Assembly: GCA_049724395.1 (NCBI GenBank) | Contig: JAUGWO010000149.1 | Span: 1 to 64,000 of the forward strand | Length of the DNA: 64,000 nucleotides | Source of the DNA: Spongospora subterranea f. sp. subterranea | Taxonomy: Eukaryota > Endomyxa: Phytomyxea > Phytomyxea > Plasmodiophorida | Direction: 5' to 3' | Shown: positions 10,261-21,751 of the stretch, one piece after another | Layout of the letters: each line of letters opens with the position of its first letter | Numbering within the stretch: the first letter of the stretch is position 1 | Notes under the pieces: generated by a model | Database searches by the model: none | What the model was told of the DNA's origin: nothing | The model's input: only the letters and a program-made list of their open reading frames with translations | Program-made: the position numbers and the translations under genes

Positions 10261-12067
10261 ATGGCCGTATCGGTCGCTGAAGCGATCATGTGTGATCGCC
10301 CACATCCGGAACAAGATGTGTTCTTTCTTGAGGAAAACGGCCAGCTGATTTTGCCATACGTGCCGGCTTCGTATCTTAGCGTCAATTCAGCTAAAATTTT
10401 GGATGGGCTGTTTATCGGCAATAAGGATGCCGCAATCGACCTCGAATTTATAACATCCAACAAAATAACTCATATTGTTTGTGGTATTGCATTGTCGTTG
10501 TTCGCCGTATTAGCTGATTGTTGATTCTAGATCAACTGTGTTGGGCACTTGCTACCGAATTCGATGCAGCGATATGGTGTACAGTATCTGTCGTTTCCGT
10601 GGGTCGATTCGAAGACCACGACCATGTTCGATGCCGAAGGAAAAACGCTCAACAGGATCATGTCGTTTATCCAATCGGCACTTTCCAATCACAATGGGGT
10701 TCTAATATTTTCGGTTCATGGCAAATGTAAGTTCAAATCTGCTTCCTAAGCGATTGACTCATGAACCAACAGCGAGGTCTTGCTGCGTTGCCGCCGCCTT
10801 TCTCATGCAATATTTCGGATGGTCCTTGAAAAAATGCCTAGAATTTATCCAATTTAAGCGAGCCGATATCAACCCGAAACAATATTTCTTACGGCAGCTG
10901 CAAAGGACTGAAAAATCGCAACAGCAGAAGGTGTCGGCCGCTGTTAGCTCACAAAACGACGATGCACAGTCACGATGGCTAAACAGCTGTCAATCGCACA
11001 CCGAGTTGGTTGCACGTAATACGGTAAGGGATGTCGCTCATCAATAGTGTTGAACTGCTCATGATGGAATTGTAACCAGTTCTTGAACGGCCACTACATC
11101 AAGGCCGAACACGAAAAAGGAGCAGATTTCAAGATTTACGAGGACTTTGCGAGCTCACTTCAAAAAAGTCCAGCGAATTCCACGAATCGGCTGCGCTGGG
11201 TAGACGAAATCGACCCAAAATCGTCCTTAGAACTTTCAGGTGGTGTCGAGTATTCCAACAGCCCTTCAGCAAAGGCGTCATCATCAGGTACTCCCAGGTC
11301 CATTTTCGTTGAATTTACTTGACTCTGAAACGGGTTTTCCGAAGCTGGGCCGGTTTCAATTTTGAAGACGCCTCCCCCATCTCCAGATGCCCCAATTGGA
11401 GAGGATGGAGTCAAAACAAAAGCAGCCCCACCCGCGATGACGAGGCAGGTTAAGACGGCGTGGAATGGGGATGGAGAATTATCAGGAATCAAAACAACAA
11501 CCTCAATGAGGCCGTCGTCTGCCCAATCAGAACATGAGGACCATCAGGCATATAATCTGTACGACCACCGCCACGACCAATTTCCTTGTCCATCGCTTGA
11601 TATTGTGCGTGTTTTATTTGCTTTATAGCGATTTAGGGAGAAGTCATTGGCGAAATCAAGTCGGGCAGTATGGGGTTGAAGACAGTTTCGCCAAATCTTC
11701 ATTGTCGCCGTCAGATAAGTACCGGAAGCTGTCCCGAGCTTCATCAGTAGCCAACGCCGCAACAGTTTCCTCGCTGGCCAAGATGAAACAATCGCTGAAA
11801 TACAGGTCCTTTTCGCCATCTTCGTCAACAGTAACCAAAGCCACCAGGCGTCTCAAAAGTCGGAGTAATTCGGCTGGGTCCAGTATTGATTTGGAGGACA
11901 ACTGGATGGACAAGTTGGACCGGATGAGTCTTTCTTCGATGAAGAATAGTAAAAGATTTCTGGGTTCGGCTGTTGGCGGCAACGCAGCTCTCAGCGTTAA
12001 CGGCCGACGTCCAGCAAGTGGTGGACATATTAAATCTGGGGCTTCATCGTTGATGAGATCGCTTTGA
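10261..12067 (+). CDS. Dual-specificity-phosphatase-fold protein, predicted inactive
   Basis: The start is the ATG at 10261. Intron 1 is 10477-10530, intron 2 is 10727-10772, a third is about 11023-11079, and at least one more lies between about 11290 and 11630. The stop is 12065-12067, with AATAAA just after. Exon 1 ends ...KITHI and exon 2 starts INCVGHLLP, the usual DSP core. The P-loop, joined across intron 2, reads FSVHGKSRSCC where active enzymes have HC-x5-R: the nucleophilic Cys is Ser, while the Arg is kept. This is a STYX-like pseudophosphatase, probably a phosphoprotein-binding or scaffold protein. A relative with the same Ser (VHSVRGQSR-type) is common in flagellates and ciliates, as I recall. 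The C-terminal 300 residues are Ser/Arg-rich and disordered. Confidence 0.75.
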
Positions 12068-12396
12068 GATCACATAATAAACACATTGTATCTGAATTTG
12101 ACCAAAGTAGGGAATATCACCAGGTTTGCTAGAATTGATCAAACTCCAGTTTCAGCAGATGTTGTTTTACATGCTCAATCTGTATTAACAGAACGATCAG
12201 CTGTTACACCACCATTATACCATTGTCAGTCTAGCTACAATGTGGATTATTCTCGGGTTGGATGCCCCGCATAAAAAAACAACCGAAATTGGTTATCTAT
12301 AAAATGGGAACGTGCATGGACATTTCTGTCAAGTTCTCCTGGGTTGGCAGTGTGGAAAAATAGTCACGGAGACATCGGCCAATTTTAACGACGCCG

Positions 12397-12528
12397 ATGG
12401 AGTTTGCGGAATGGCTGATCATGGGTTGGGCCGGAATGATGGTGGTCGCCCTGATTTATCAAGCACAGAAGTGTCGACGTATGAACAGGAACTTCAAGCG
12501 AGATCTGCGGCGACAGCCTCAATTCTAA
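12397..12528 (+). CDS. Possible 43-residue single-pass membrane microprotein
   Basis: An ATG-to-TAA frame encodes an acidic start (MEFAEW), then a hydrophobic helix (WLIMGWAGMMVVALIYQA), then a strongly basic tail (KCRRMNRNFKRDLRRQ). That is the layout of a small type-III/N-out anchored protein. A TATAAAA box lies about 100 bp upstream at 12298. No family is recognised. It could instead be the last exon of an unresolved gene, or chance. Confidence 0.4.
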   Translation: MEFAEWLIMGWAGMMVVALIYQAQKCRRMNRNFKRDLRRQPQF

Positions 12529-14793
12529 GAAATCCCTCTGAGTTACGATCCCGTTCAGCTCACAGATGTTATGCGCCCTGATCGAGTTATATATCTATGA
12601 AAGAGTGCTTTATCTTGTTGCAATCGGGATAAATCATGGGTAAAATACCATCTTGAGCAATTGTAATATGAAGGCACAATAGAGCAGATGTTACGTTATA
12701 GAGAACGCATTGTCAGTAGTCAGCAGTGCTGTTGAAAATCAATCAACGTATTACATATATAGTTTCAAACCTCTACATTATCATATACTTGTTGCTTTGT
12801 CAAGCAGAAGCCTTTCATGCAAACTCGAACATCTCCTCCCATAGTTTGAATGAATGAATCCATGAAATATAATACTTCGCATTGCTAACAAAACTATATG
12901 TTTTGATTCGCATTGCGAATTGTATGATCATGGAATTCGAGTACGTTTCGGAACCAGCTTAGTTCTGCTTAGGAGAATCGATATCCCATATCCGGACAAT
13001 CGACAGCTCCCGCATCCTTGAGCATCAGACAAAACGTTTTCAAGACGAGACGGTGGACAGGCCTGGAGCAAGAGGCCAGACGGATCAAGGTTGATCAAGA
13101 CAATTTTGAATCAAAACTGTAAACTATCGTTCTGGGTAAAATAGCTAAATTTGATGTATTCTTCCCTGTCGTGGAAATTTTAGAAGGTTTGCTGAATTGT
13201 ATGGTCAATACTACCACACATGTTTCCCTTGACAACCAGCTGGTGAGGAACCTACTTTCACCTGCGCTACCACGTATTTTGGCAATGCCATATCAATGGG
13301 CATCCTGATTTGGATGTGGTATAGGAGAATGACTAGATCATGAAGTAAAATCACAGTTTAACTACACGTGGCTTAACACTGCACGTTGATGATACTTCTT
13401 ACACTAACTGGTAACGCATGAGCTTTTCAGAGTGTTATCAATGATACAGTGACAACTGAGCCCCACCTCGACCATGACAGTGACGAGGAAACACTCGTCA
13501 TGCCGATGATAAACTGGTAACGCACGACGTCAGAGTTTAATTGATGATACAGTGACAGTTTTGAGCCCCCCTCTCGCCGCCGATTGTGATGTTCATTGAT
13601 GATACACAGTGACAGGTGAGCCCCACAGTGACGACGAAACACTGGTCATGCTGATGACACCTCGTGCAGTAGCTGGTAACGAAAGTCTCCGAGTCTCATT
13701 GATGATACAGATACAGGAGAGCCCCTCTCGTGTACTGCCCATGATGACAGTGATGAAGAAACACTTCCCTTAAGTGATTGCCGTGAGGTCCACAATTGAA
13801 CTCATCCATTATCGCTCACATCAAGGGGATAATCCGACCGACCCCGCTCAGGCTATTAGATAGCTGACGATTCAATTCGCTTCCACAAAATCACGGGCTC
13901 AGACATCGAGTAAAGTAATTAACTGTGGGCGCGCCGTTGGTGCGCTTTCCATGTGTGAATTGAGACGCTGTCAAACATATATCCATTTCAGAGCATCATT
14001 TGCACGGTTACAGGTATATTCGCTCGCTTTAATATCTCTGTCATGATTGGAATTATGGTGTCAGGTCTGTTTAGGGTTATCGTCGCAATCGCGAAACTGG
14101 TCATATTATGACACCGTTTCCAATACCTCCGGATCGGTATGTCATTTTATAACCGCAATTACGAGTTTTTTTTTGGCATTGTCAATTTCTGGTTTTATCA
14201 ACTACCATTGGTGTCTTCAGTATTTTTAGATCTTTAATGTTATAGGTCCCCCTAATCTGTATTTCCGGTGCAACGACAACTGCAGAATCTTTCTTCTTTG
14301 TAAGATTCCATTCACTGGTGCCTTTCTCTTAATCACATCGTTTTGATAAACATAGGTTCATAGTGCGCTTGCTAGTTCAGGTTTTAGAGTGATATCAGTA
14401 ATGCACCACCTAATCCGTTTCGATCACGCAAGTAAACTTCTGGCTCACTGCAGATTGATTATCCTCCGGCATCGTCCTTTAGGGAGTGGGCTGTTAACCT
14501 TGTCGAGTTCCTCGATTTTCTTCGAATTCCAACTGTATGTCAAATTTTATGTTCCTGTTAGTTGCAGCCCTGAATAACAAATAGTGTCATCTGTTTGGAT
14601 GTGGCCTCGGCGGCTATCTTGCTTTGTGGTTTGCGAAAACCTTTCCTGACCGCACCTCGTCCGTTGTGATTCTCAATTCGTTCGTGTCTACCTTGGAATT
14701 TTACCACAATACCATGTTGAGACCATTGTAATACCGGATTGTTCATCGTCCGAACCCTGCTAATTTGTCACATTGCCTTGCAGGTTCTCATAC
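12529..14793. other. Long intergenic stretch with a degenerate tandem repeat
   Basis: No coding frame above noise is seen on either strand. The only structure is the tandem repeat at 13405-13760. Upstream exons of the gene at 14794 could hide after 14000, but I could not support any. Confidence 0.5.
13405..13760. repeat. Degenerate tandem repeat, unit about 105 bp, three to four copies
   Basis: A mosaic unit recurs. CTGGTAACG appears at about 13409, 13515 and 13672. ATTGATGATACAGTGACA-like words appear at about 13438, 13540, 13595 and 13699. TGAGCCCC-like words appear at about 13458, 13561, 13617 and 13718. GACAGTGACGAGGAAACACT-like words follow some copies. Units differ by substitutions and one partial copy. 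It is not coding in any frame. Confidence 0.8.
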
Positions 14794-15817
14794 ATGCCTG
14801 GATTTATTTTGAAGAGGTATGTGCTTGATTCCTTCGATTCTATCCCTGCTGAGCCAAGAATCGCTGATGCCACCGATTTTGTCGTCACCAAATTGTACTG
14901 ACCATGGTTAATCGTTGGCAACCGAGTAAACTGTTTTTTTAGAGAGAAAATGCCGACTAGCCATTTGCTGTCTCGGATGTTGCTGCAAACGAATCCGGTT
15001 CAACTCGAAAATTTGGAAGGAATTCGCCAGCGTGATGTCCTGATTTTGCAGACGTTGGATAAGACATCTTTAAATCTTCAGGTCAGGTTCATAGCCATGG
15101 ATGGTTACCGTATCTGATACTCTGGTAGAGTTACGAAGAACTAATTTCTCGATTAAACGAATCCAAAGTCGCTGAGCTCAAGTCAGGAGGTTAAACATAT
15201 CCTAATTTTCATGTTCACCCTTTAGTAATGCGTTGGCCAAACAGGCGATTTTCCGATGCTTGCGTATCCCGATGAGATAATTCTTCACGTGAGGATTCAT
15301 TTACGCCGATACCCGAATACATGCGTTCCCTGTGATTCGACCGTCGATAAGAAAAGGGAGTCGACGCCGGTTAAAGAGGATGCTAGGACGTCGCCACCTG
15401 TACTATTCAGCATGAACCGGTCCGCGAGCCATCCCAAGATATTACAAACAGCTCCTTCAATTGGGCTTTTTCATCCCACACTGTCTGAGTCAACTTCTGT
15501 TAGTTCGGTTGTCATAAAAAAAAAGCCAAATGAAGAGAGAGAGCGGCGAAAAAAGGAGCTATTCAATGCGGCAACGTCTAAAACGCCACTTCACAATCAA
15601 GTTTTTGATTCTTGATCTGATATTTATATAATGTAGCGCATTAACGAAATTGTTGTTATTGTTGCTCATGCAGGAGGTGAAGCGAAGATGGTTCCTTGGG
15701 TTGACTGATGAACAATCGTTGAGACGGAATGTGATTGGCGATTTAGGATCCATACTATCAGGGTGCATGAACTTCTCAGATAATTCAACGTCGACCACAA
15801 TGCGATATCCAGATTGA
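14794..15817 (+). CDS. Unrecognised protein with short coiled-coil segment (240 aa)
   Basis: A five-exon model keeps frame throughout: 14794-14816, 14943-15081, 15129-15189, 15245-15600 and 15674-15817, all GT..AG. It encodes MPGFILKREK..., a helical stretch (SYEELISRLNESKVAELKSG), a Ser/Pro/Lys-rich disordered middle with KKKPNEERERRKKELFN, and a C-terminal part with RRWFLGLTDEQSLRRN. I do not recognise the family. The strength is the consistent splice phases and the biased amino-acid content. The final stop TGA overlaps the ATG of the next frame. An alternative is that the last intron is spliced differently and this joins the ORF at 15817-16038. Confidence 0.5.
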
Positions 15818-16038
15818 TGTTTCCTTTGTTGTACCTAGATTACCAGATCAGCCGGGCGATTTATAACTTAATCTCTGCTGGCGATATCAAACCAGTTGTT
15901 ATCCGCCTGGTATCTGGCGCAAATCTCTTGATCGATATGGGTCGTGACCAGATTTACTACGAAGACCAGCACCAAGACGAATCTGTTGTCGATGTCAGTC
16001 GGCGACGATTCTCATGGTATGGAACAACAATTACATAG
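15817..16038 (+). CDS. 73-codon frame overlapping the preceding stop
   Basis: ATG at 15817 overlaps the upstream stop as TGATG, and the frame ends with TAG at 16036-16038. The peptide is well ordered (ISAGDIKPVVIRLVSGANLL, then DMGRDQIYYEDQHQDESVV) and looks more like the last exon of the preceding gene than a separate protein. A pyrimidine-rich acceptor (TTTCCTTTGTTGTACCTAG) ends at 15840. I found no donor of matching phase. It converges with the minus-strand gene ending at 16031. Confidence 0.4.
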   Translation: MFPLLYLDYQISRAIYNLISAGDIKPVVIRLVSGANLLIDMGRDQIYYEDQHQDESVVDVSRRRFSWYGTTIT

Positions 16039-17657
16039 CTAGGAGTTGGCCCGGATTCCTGGTCAGTTCTGGGGTTCGATCAGGGGATCCATTCCCATTC
16101 CAGGACGACGTTTGAATATTGATCATACACGACAGCTGGATAACGGTGCAGAAGTTGAAGGCGACGTGAAATACGTCGGACAATGGCGAATACGATGCCA
16201 ATAACGCCTGGTCAGATGCGGACCGGATCTGGATCACGATCAGCAGGATGGCGATCCCGGCCAGGATCCCCTGGAATACTCGGCCGACATGCTCCAACAG
16301 ACTGTACAGGATATGGATCGACCGTTCACCGCCACCGCCGCTCCCTTTCAATGTCCCTATCGATAGTCGCCATCAAAACCACGAGAAATTCTCCTCGATT
16401 CCGAACAATTTCACCAGTCGCCGATTGCTGCGGATCATCCTGATCCGTTTTCGTCACCTGCCCGATCGGAACGCAACGGAACTGCCCATCCGTTTTACTT
16501 TCGACATAGGCCATGGGGAGATGGCGAAACTCCACTAACTGCCCTTTTCGATAGTGCATTATGGTCTCAACCTGATCGTGATCGGTTATGGCCGATCCAG
16601 TGGACAACACATCGTTCAAATCGATTTCGACTGTTCCTAACACTCGAGTTATCGACATGTTTATGACGACGCCGGATTTTCCGACCTGGACCCAGACCGG
16701 ATCGTCTCCGATGCGGTGAACGCTGTCGGTGCTGATCGTTGGGCGGGGCACGGTCAGATCCACGATTGCGTGGCAACGATGGGAGTGACGTTGGTTGAAG
16801 ATCATGCGATGGGGTTCCCGGTTGCGATAACGATCCGCGTCGCAAATTGGGGACCGACCGACGAGCTACCAACTGGGATTGTATCGTTTGGTGTTGACCC
16901 GGATCCGGTTCTGATTTTGGTATTGATTGACCTTCTGCGACGAATCCCATATCAATACCCAAAAACCACAACTTGTCCCGTTTTACGAATTTGATCATGA
17001 TCCGGTTGTTGATCAGGAGGTGCTTTGGAAAGCGGATTCGATGTCGTCGGAGTCGCCGTTCCTGTTTGTCCAAAAACTAAATTCTGTGGTATTGCCGTTG
17101 AGGCTGAGATGGGGCCCAACCCTCAGCTGGAACCGATTTCCTTTTGCGAAACCGATCCATGAATCTGCCAGGTCGATCATGATCCAGTTCAGGGTTCGAA
17201 TCCGGAACCGTTTCCGGTGCAGGTTCCTCCCCTTTTTTGGGAAACAGCGCCCGAAACCCCCGAAACCGATTGGAAATCTATTTCGCCACAGTCAAATCCC
17301 AGGGCGCGATAACCGCTGGCGATAATCGGGTACCGGATTGGGCGGTGGATGATGCAGTTCCTGATCGGATCCGGCCGTCGCTTGAACCATCTTCAACAGA
17401 CCATCGCTATCGGCCTCGGGGACCGCCGCCTAAACCCACACACAGCGCAACGCCCATCGGTAAACGGCGTATCGTCCACACAATGGGCCGACAACCTGAT
17501 GATCTGGATCGATCGCCTCCACGTGATCCGACGACAACGCCGCCGATCTCGACAATACCCGATCGAGACCCGCCTGTAAAAACACCCACCAGATCACCAA
17601 ATCTGCTAAAGCTGTCGCTGGTCAATACCGATCGCTGATTTGGGTCATCATCGTCCA
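16031..17657 (-). CDS. Unrecognised multi-exon membrane protein
   Basis: The likely start is the ATG near 17657 (MDDDDPNQRSV) and the stop is the TAA at 16031. Coding-looking blocks in order: LVIWWVFLQAGLDRVLSR and CGRYAVYRWALRCVWV (17.4-17.6 kb), IMIDLADSWIGFAKGNRF with FQLRVGPHLSLNG (17.1-17.2 kb), INNRIMIKFVKRDKLWFLGI (near 17.0 kb), VEFRHLPMAYVESKTDG (near 16.5 kb), and a C-terminal hydrophobic pair (VFQGILAGIAILLIVIQI and FHVAFNFCTVIQLSCMI, 16.1-16.3 kb). They lie in different frames, so several small introns are needed, and I could not place them all. Codon use matches the next gene. Function unknown. Confidence 0.45.
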
Positions 17658-17773
17658 TGAGAATTCCCTAATGGCGACAAACTTTCTCTCTCTCCGATCG
17701 CTTTTCCCGACTGAAATCCAGTCGATTCGGGTCACAGAACCGCAGAGATGATCGAAAACCTCATAAAACCCGA

Positions 17774-20700
17774 CTAAAACGCGACCAATTGTTTATCGAT
17801 TTTTACTTTCCCACGATTTCTTCTGATATAGTTCTTGATCGACTCCCTCCTGATGATGGCGTAGGTCAGCAGCGCGACGAGCGCCGCCTCGACCATGAAC
17901 CAGATTACGGCGACCATCCTGTGCCAGGCCAGTAGATCGTCGATGTAAACGTAGCGATTCACGGCGCCTTTCGGCAGTTCGAACCTGGCGAAAATGACGC
18001 GGAAAACATCAGCGAGGACAGCAATTTCGCCGAAACAAAAAAACAATTACGGCGATCGGTGCGGATAATACGATTCGAAGAATTCCGATAAGGCAATGGA
18101 GACGCCCAACTCGGGATTGTGCATATCGTCGTTCAGACAGACGAACTTCTTCCGCTCGACCAAGATCTCCTCCAGTCGATGGTGGACAACGGTGGCGTTA
18201 TCGCCAACCATGTAGAACGTGACCTGGGGAACGGCGTTCAGGACGATCCCGGAGGGAGGAGCGAACACGCGCCTGACCTGATCCATACTCGCCTTCTGGT
18301 GTTTGAACCGCTTTCTGGTCTCGACCATCGGTTTCAGCATCGCCAAGACCGGTGGACACGAGTTCAACGTCTCCTCGGTCACGCTGACACCTTTCGCAAA
18401 CACTCAATATCAGATCGAAGTCCGTTTTTGTGCGGTTCAACGGACGACGCCGTTGAACCCGGAATACCTTCAGACGATGAGGCGATGTGGCCACGAGCCG
18501 ATGCGATCGCCAACTGAAAACAACGGCCGATGATTGGGACTCGCCAAGCGCGGATCGGATCATGGGGGGGATTACCGAACAATTGATCAACGCGTTCGTC
18601 ATCTCCGAGAACGAGATCTGTTTGTTGATATTGGTGAAATGGCGCAACTCCATCTCGGACACGTATCCGTCCCGATCGAGGTCGATCTCGTCACGGAACA
18701 GGGCGCTGGAACTGAACAGCTCCGGTCTGGGGAACTCAGAGATGAGCGATGGCGGAAAACGGGGGGAGGGGGCGAGCGTACGCCTCCATCATATAGTAGA
18801 AGAACGAGAAGGCGAATTGGACGTCGAGCGACGATCGGAATCGATGCGACGACGTGGCGTCGAACTCCTTCGCCCATATGCTCTGGATCTCGCTCATCAC
18901 CCGTTTATCGATCATATGGGGCATATGAGCTGGGACCTTTCGCGATTGGACCGAGAAATACGCGTTGTACAGGCGCGTCACGAACCTGATCAACGAGGAT
19001 GGTCGGAATGGCGCTATTCGAGTTGCGGAAAGCGTGTTGTTTCGTGACCAACCTGAGCGAATCGCCAAAGGCGTCGAGTTTGTGCCGGGCGAAGTTCGGC
19101 GTCGGGGCTTGGGGACGATGCGATGGCGTCAGGTCCCACGGCCAAACAACGCCACGAACGCGTTCGTGCTCCTGGATGTAGTCGCGAACAACCGATTCCA
19201 GACGAATCTGGTCCAGCTCCAGAAGGTGCTCGCGTTTCGCCTTGACGATCGCTTCGGCCAACGACCACTCGTTCTCTGTTCGGGTTTGTGGTGGTCAGGT
19301 CACGAAAGCAGATCGCCCCCCCCCCCGGTCGACCACATACCGTTCATTTGGTGCATTAGCGCCACCCCATCGGGGTATCGGTTCGATGGAACGCCCTCAA
19401 CCGCCGTCCCCCGCAATATCTGAGACAAAGAACAAAACAACGGATTTCGATTCAGAACAAAATTGGAACCGGTTTGTGCGCGAGAAACCGTGTCGAAATC
19501 GCCCCGTTCGAACTGGTGAAATCGAACCCCTAAAAGAGCCCGATCTTGTTTCTGTAGCGGATCCTGTTCCTGGTCCGAAATTGGATTTTCGTTAGAAATG
19601 ACGGTCGGTGATTGAATAATATTCGGCGATGGACTGCGAAATCGGTTCAGGAACATTGCGGGTTTCAGCGAATGATCTGTCCCGAGAACACTCACTTGGG
19701 CGATGGCGATAGCGGAGAGGGGCCTGGGGCTGGAGTCGTATCGCGTCGGATTGTGAAGGAGATGGTCCGATCTGGGGACGTGACGTCTTCGCCTCTGTGC
19801 GGCAACAGCAACAACAACAACACAGAACCGGTGAGCAACAAATAACGGGATACGACGACGGGGCGAGTACGACCGACTTGATGGAGATGGCGACAGTACA
19901 TGAACAGGGACGATCTAGCGCCGGCAATAACACCAAGATCAACAGCTTCTCGCTCTGGATGATGATCGCCGATCGCACAAACTGCTCACATTCGTGCTCG
20001 GCCGACGTGATCAACGTCGTGATTTGCGCTGAACGAGCGATGACATCGTCGATGAAAAACGCGCGATGTTGTGGGTTGATTTCAATATAAATACCTGACA
20101 TGTCGATATAGGCCGACATTCGATCGCTGGGAATGACGATGTTCATCCCATCGCCGTCCAACACGTATCTGTAGACCGATTCCCTGACCAGACCGGTGCC
20201 GCAGTCGCCCGCGTCGAACCCGCACCGGGCGGTCTTGCAGGCCCGATCGCAGACCTTATCGCCTGGCGAAAAACCAAACACGAATGAGGGAGATTCGCGG
20301 GGGGCGGTGCGGGGAGCAAACAATACTGACCCAGCCATGAATTTGGGCAACCGGTTTCACAATACGATTGCGATTCGTGGGCGATGGTCGGGGAATTGCC
20401 CATGCGAACGGCGGGCGACACGCGACCCTTCCAGGACTTCGCCCCGCGTTCGTTCACGTTCGGCCCGAGACAGTCGCCCTCGTCGTAGTTGCACGACGTC
20501 GTATTACAGACCTACAAGGGGGGGAAAACGGGGATCATCTGAGAACGCCGATCGACGTTTGTCTGGTCGTGGATGAAACAACAAGCGGCGGGGTCGTACC
20601 GGATCGCAGTAATTGTCGTTCAGCCATGAATCGGGGCACCCTGAACTGCATTGAGGGACGTCCCACGACAGATAAACCTGAGTCAGGGGGGTGGTGGTGA

Positions 20701-21751
20701 GTGTCGGGGTCGAACGGGGGAAGGGCCTGTACGGATGGGAATAACACACTTTGGGACCGTGTTGGCGGGACCAGAAATCTTCGGGCCAGATGTCGTTGCC
20801 CAGCATTGTGTCGTCGTTGAAGTAGATGAAGTGGTCCGATAGGTTCGGGATACGGTGAAGATGAACCTGGTGGAGTTGGACGTGTGATTTTCGTGGGGGT
20901 TTTTTGATCGAAACGGGGGGTGCGGGGGCCGACCGACCTCGATGGCTGGGGAGGAGAATACGGGAAGGTGCGATCGATTGGGAATATCTGCTGATGGGTG
21001 ACGATATGCAGATTGGGGTGCGATGTGTCGAGCCAGTACGGGACCTGGCCATTGGTGACGATGTAGACGTTGCGAACCCAGGGCGCATACATCCACAGCG
21101 ACCGCAGCGAATAACGCAGCTCCTCGTTGTCTGAAACAACACGCACAGACGACGATCAGATCCTTTTTTCTGGAGAGAACGATCGTGGCGGGAAACTCTG
21201 ACCTCGGAACCGGTTCTGGCCGTGTTTGGTTTGGTCGACTGGGTCGGTGGGATTGGCGCTAGCGGCATTGTTGCTGTTGCTGTGATCGGCGATGGTTTGG
21301 GCCAGTTCCCCGTCTACAGGTGTAGTCAAATACTCAATCAGTCAAGCGAAGTCACAACTACGACCTTCGGCTCGAAATCGGGCAATCTGCTCGATCAGTA
21401 AAGGATCGGAGCCGTTCACCCACGTGTAGACGACATCGATGACCGGGGCACAGAGATCGCCCTGGAATGAGCGATTGACGATATTGATGGACGATTGGGA
21501 ACACTGGCACATGAACAGCCCTCGAACACCTTCAACAAAAGAGGGGTGATTCGGTCAGAATCACCAGACCGGGGCGGATCATCGGTCGGGGATTTACAGA
21601 TCATGATCCAGAGAACGGCATGGAACGACGCAACCGACAGGAACGCGAACACGACCAACGATGATCGTGGGAACCGCTCCATCGTCGATCGAGTCCATGG
21701 CACAATCGATTGCCGCCATGCTGGCCGATCACCACCGCCCGATTTGCCCAT
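17774..21751 (-). CDS. GNPTAB: GlcNAc-1-phosphotransferase alpha/beta-like (Stealth) protein
   Basis: Start ATG at 21751, exon 1 to 21530, intron 21462-21529 (phase 0), stop at 17774. Order of domains: an N-terminal signal anchor (residues about 31-53); Stealth CR1 ([12 protein letters not shown], near 21.43 kb); CR2 ([20 protein letters not shown], 21.1 kb; [11 protein letters not shown], 20.8 kb); Notch-type Cys-rich LNR modules ([45 protein letters not shown]); CR3 ([16 protein letters not shown], 18.9 kb); an EF-hand loop ([12 protein letters not shown], near 18.66 kb); CR4 ([10 protein letters not shown], 18.1 kb); and a C-terminal membrane helix before the stop. This is the full animal layout. 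The family moves GlcNAc-1-phosphate to mannose on lysosomal enzymes in the Golgi. Substrate here is not shown. Confidence 0.9.

Noticed and set aside
12086-12274. 62-codon frame after the phosphatase gene
   Set aside because: Starts with TTG, lies over the 3' untranslated region and polyadenylation signal, and shows no motif.
13405-13760. Repeat spacing considered as a CRISPR array
   Set aside because: Units are degenerate, spacing is irregular, there are no unique spacers of equal length, and the DNA is eukaryotic.
15559-15798. Minus-strand frame opposite the exon at 15674
   Set aside because: The plus strand has the splice signals and consistent phases; this is a shadow.
16031-16351. Hydrophobic C-terminal part considered as TMEM237
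   Set aside because: Only a loose match (GxLAG and a following helix pair). The rest of the gene does not look like TMEM237, so no symbol was given.
17185-17210. GGTTCGAATCC-like word resembling a tRNA B box
   Set aside because: No A box or acceptor stem can be formed at the right distance, and it lies inside coding-type sequence. No tRNA gene is convincing anywhere in the window.
17237-17638. Plus-strand open frame of 133 codons, Arg/Pro-rich
   Set aside because: Antisense to a GC-rich minus-strand gene. The composition is what a shadow of CGATCG-type codons gives, and no motif is present.
20196-20700. Plus-strand frames opposite GNPTAB
   Set aside because: They lie exactly over the Notch-type repeats of the minus-strand gene and have no family features.
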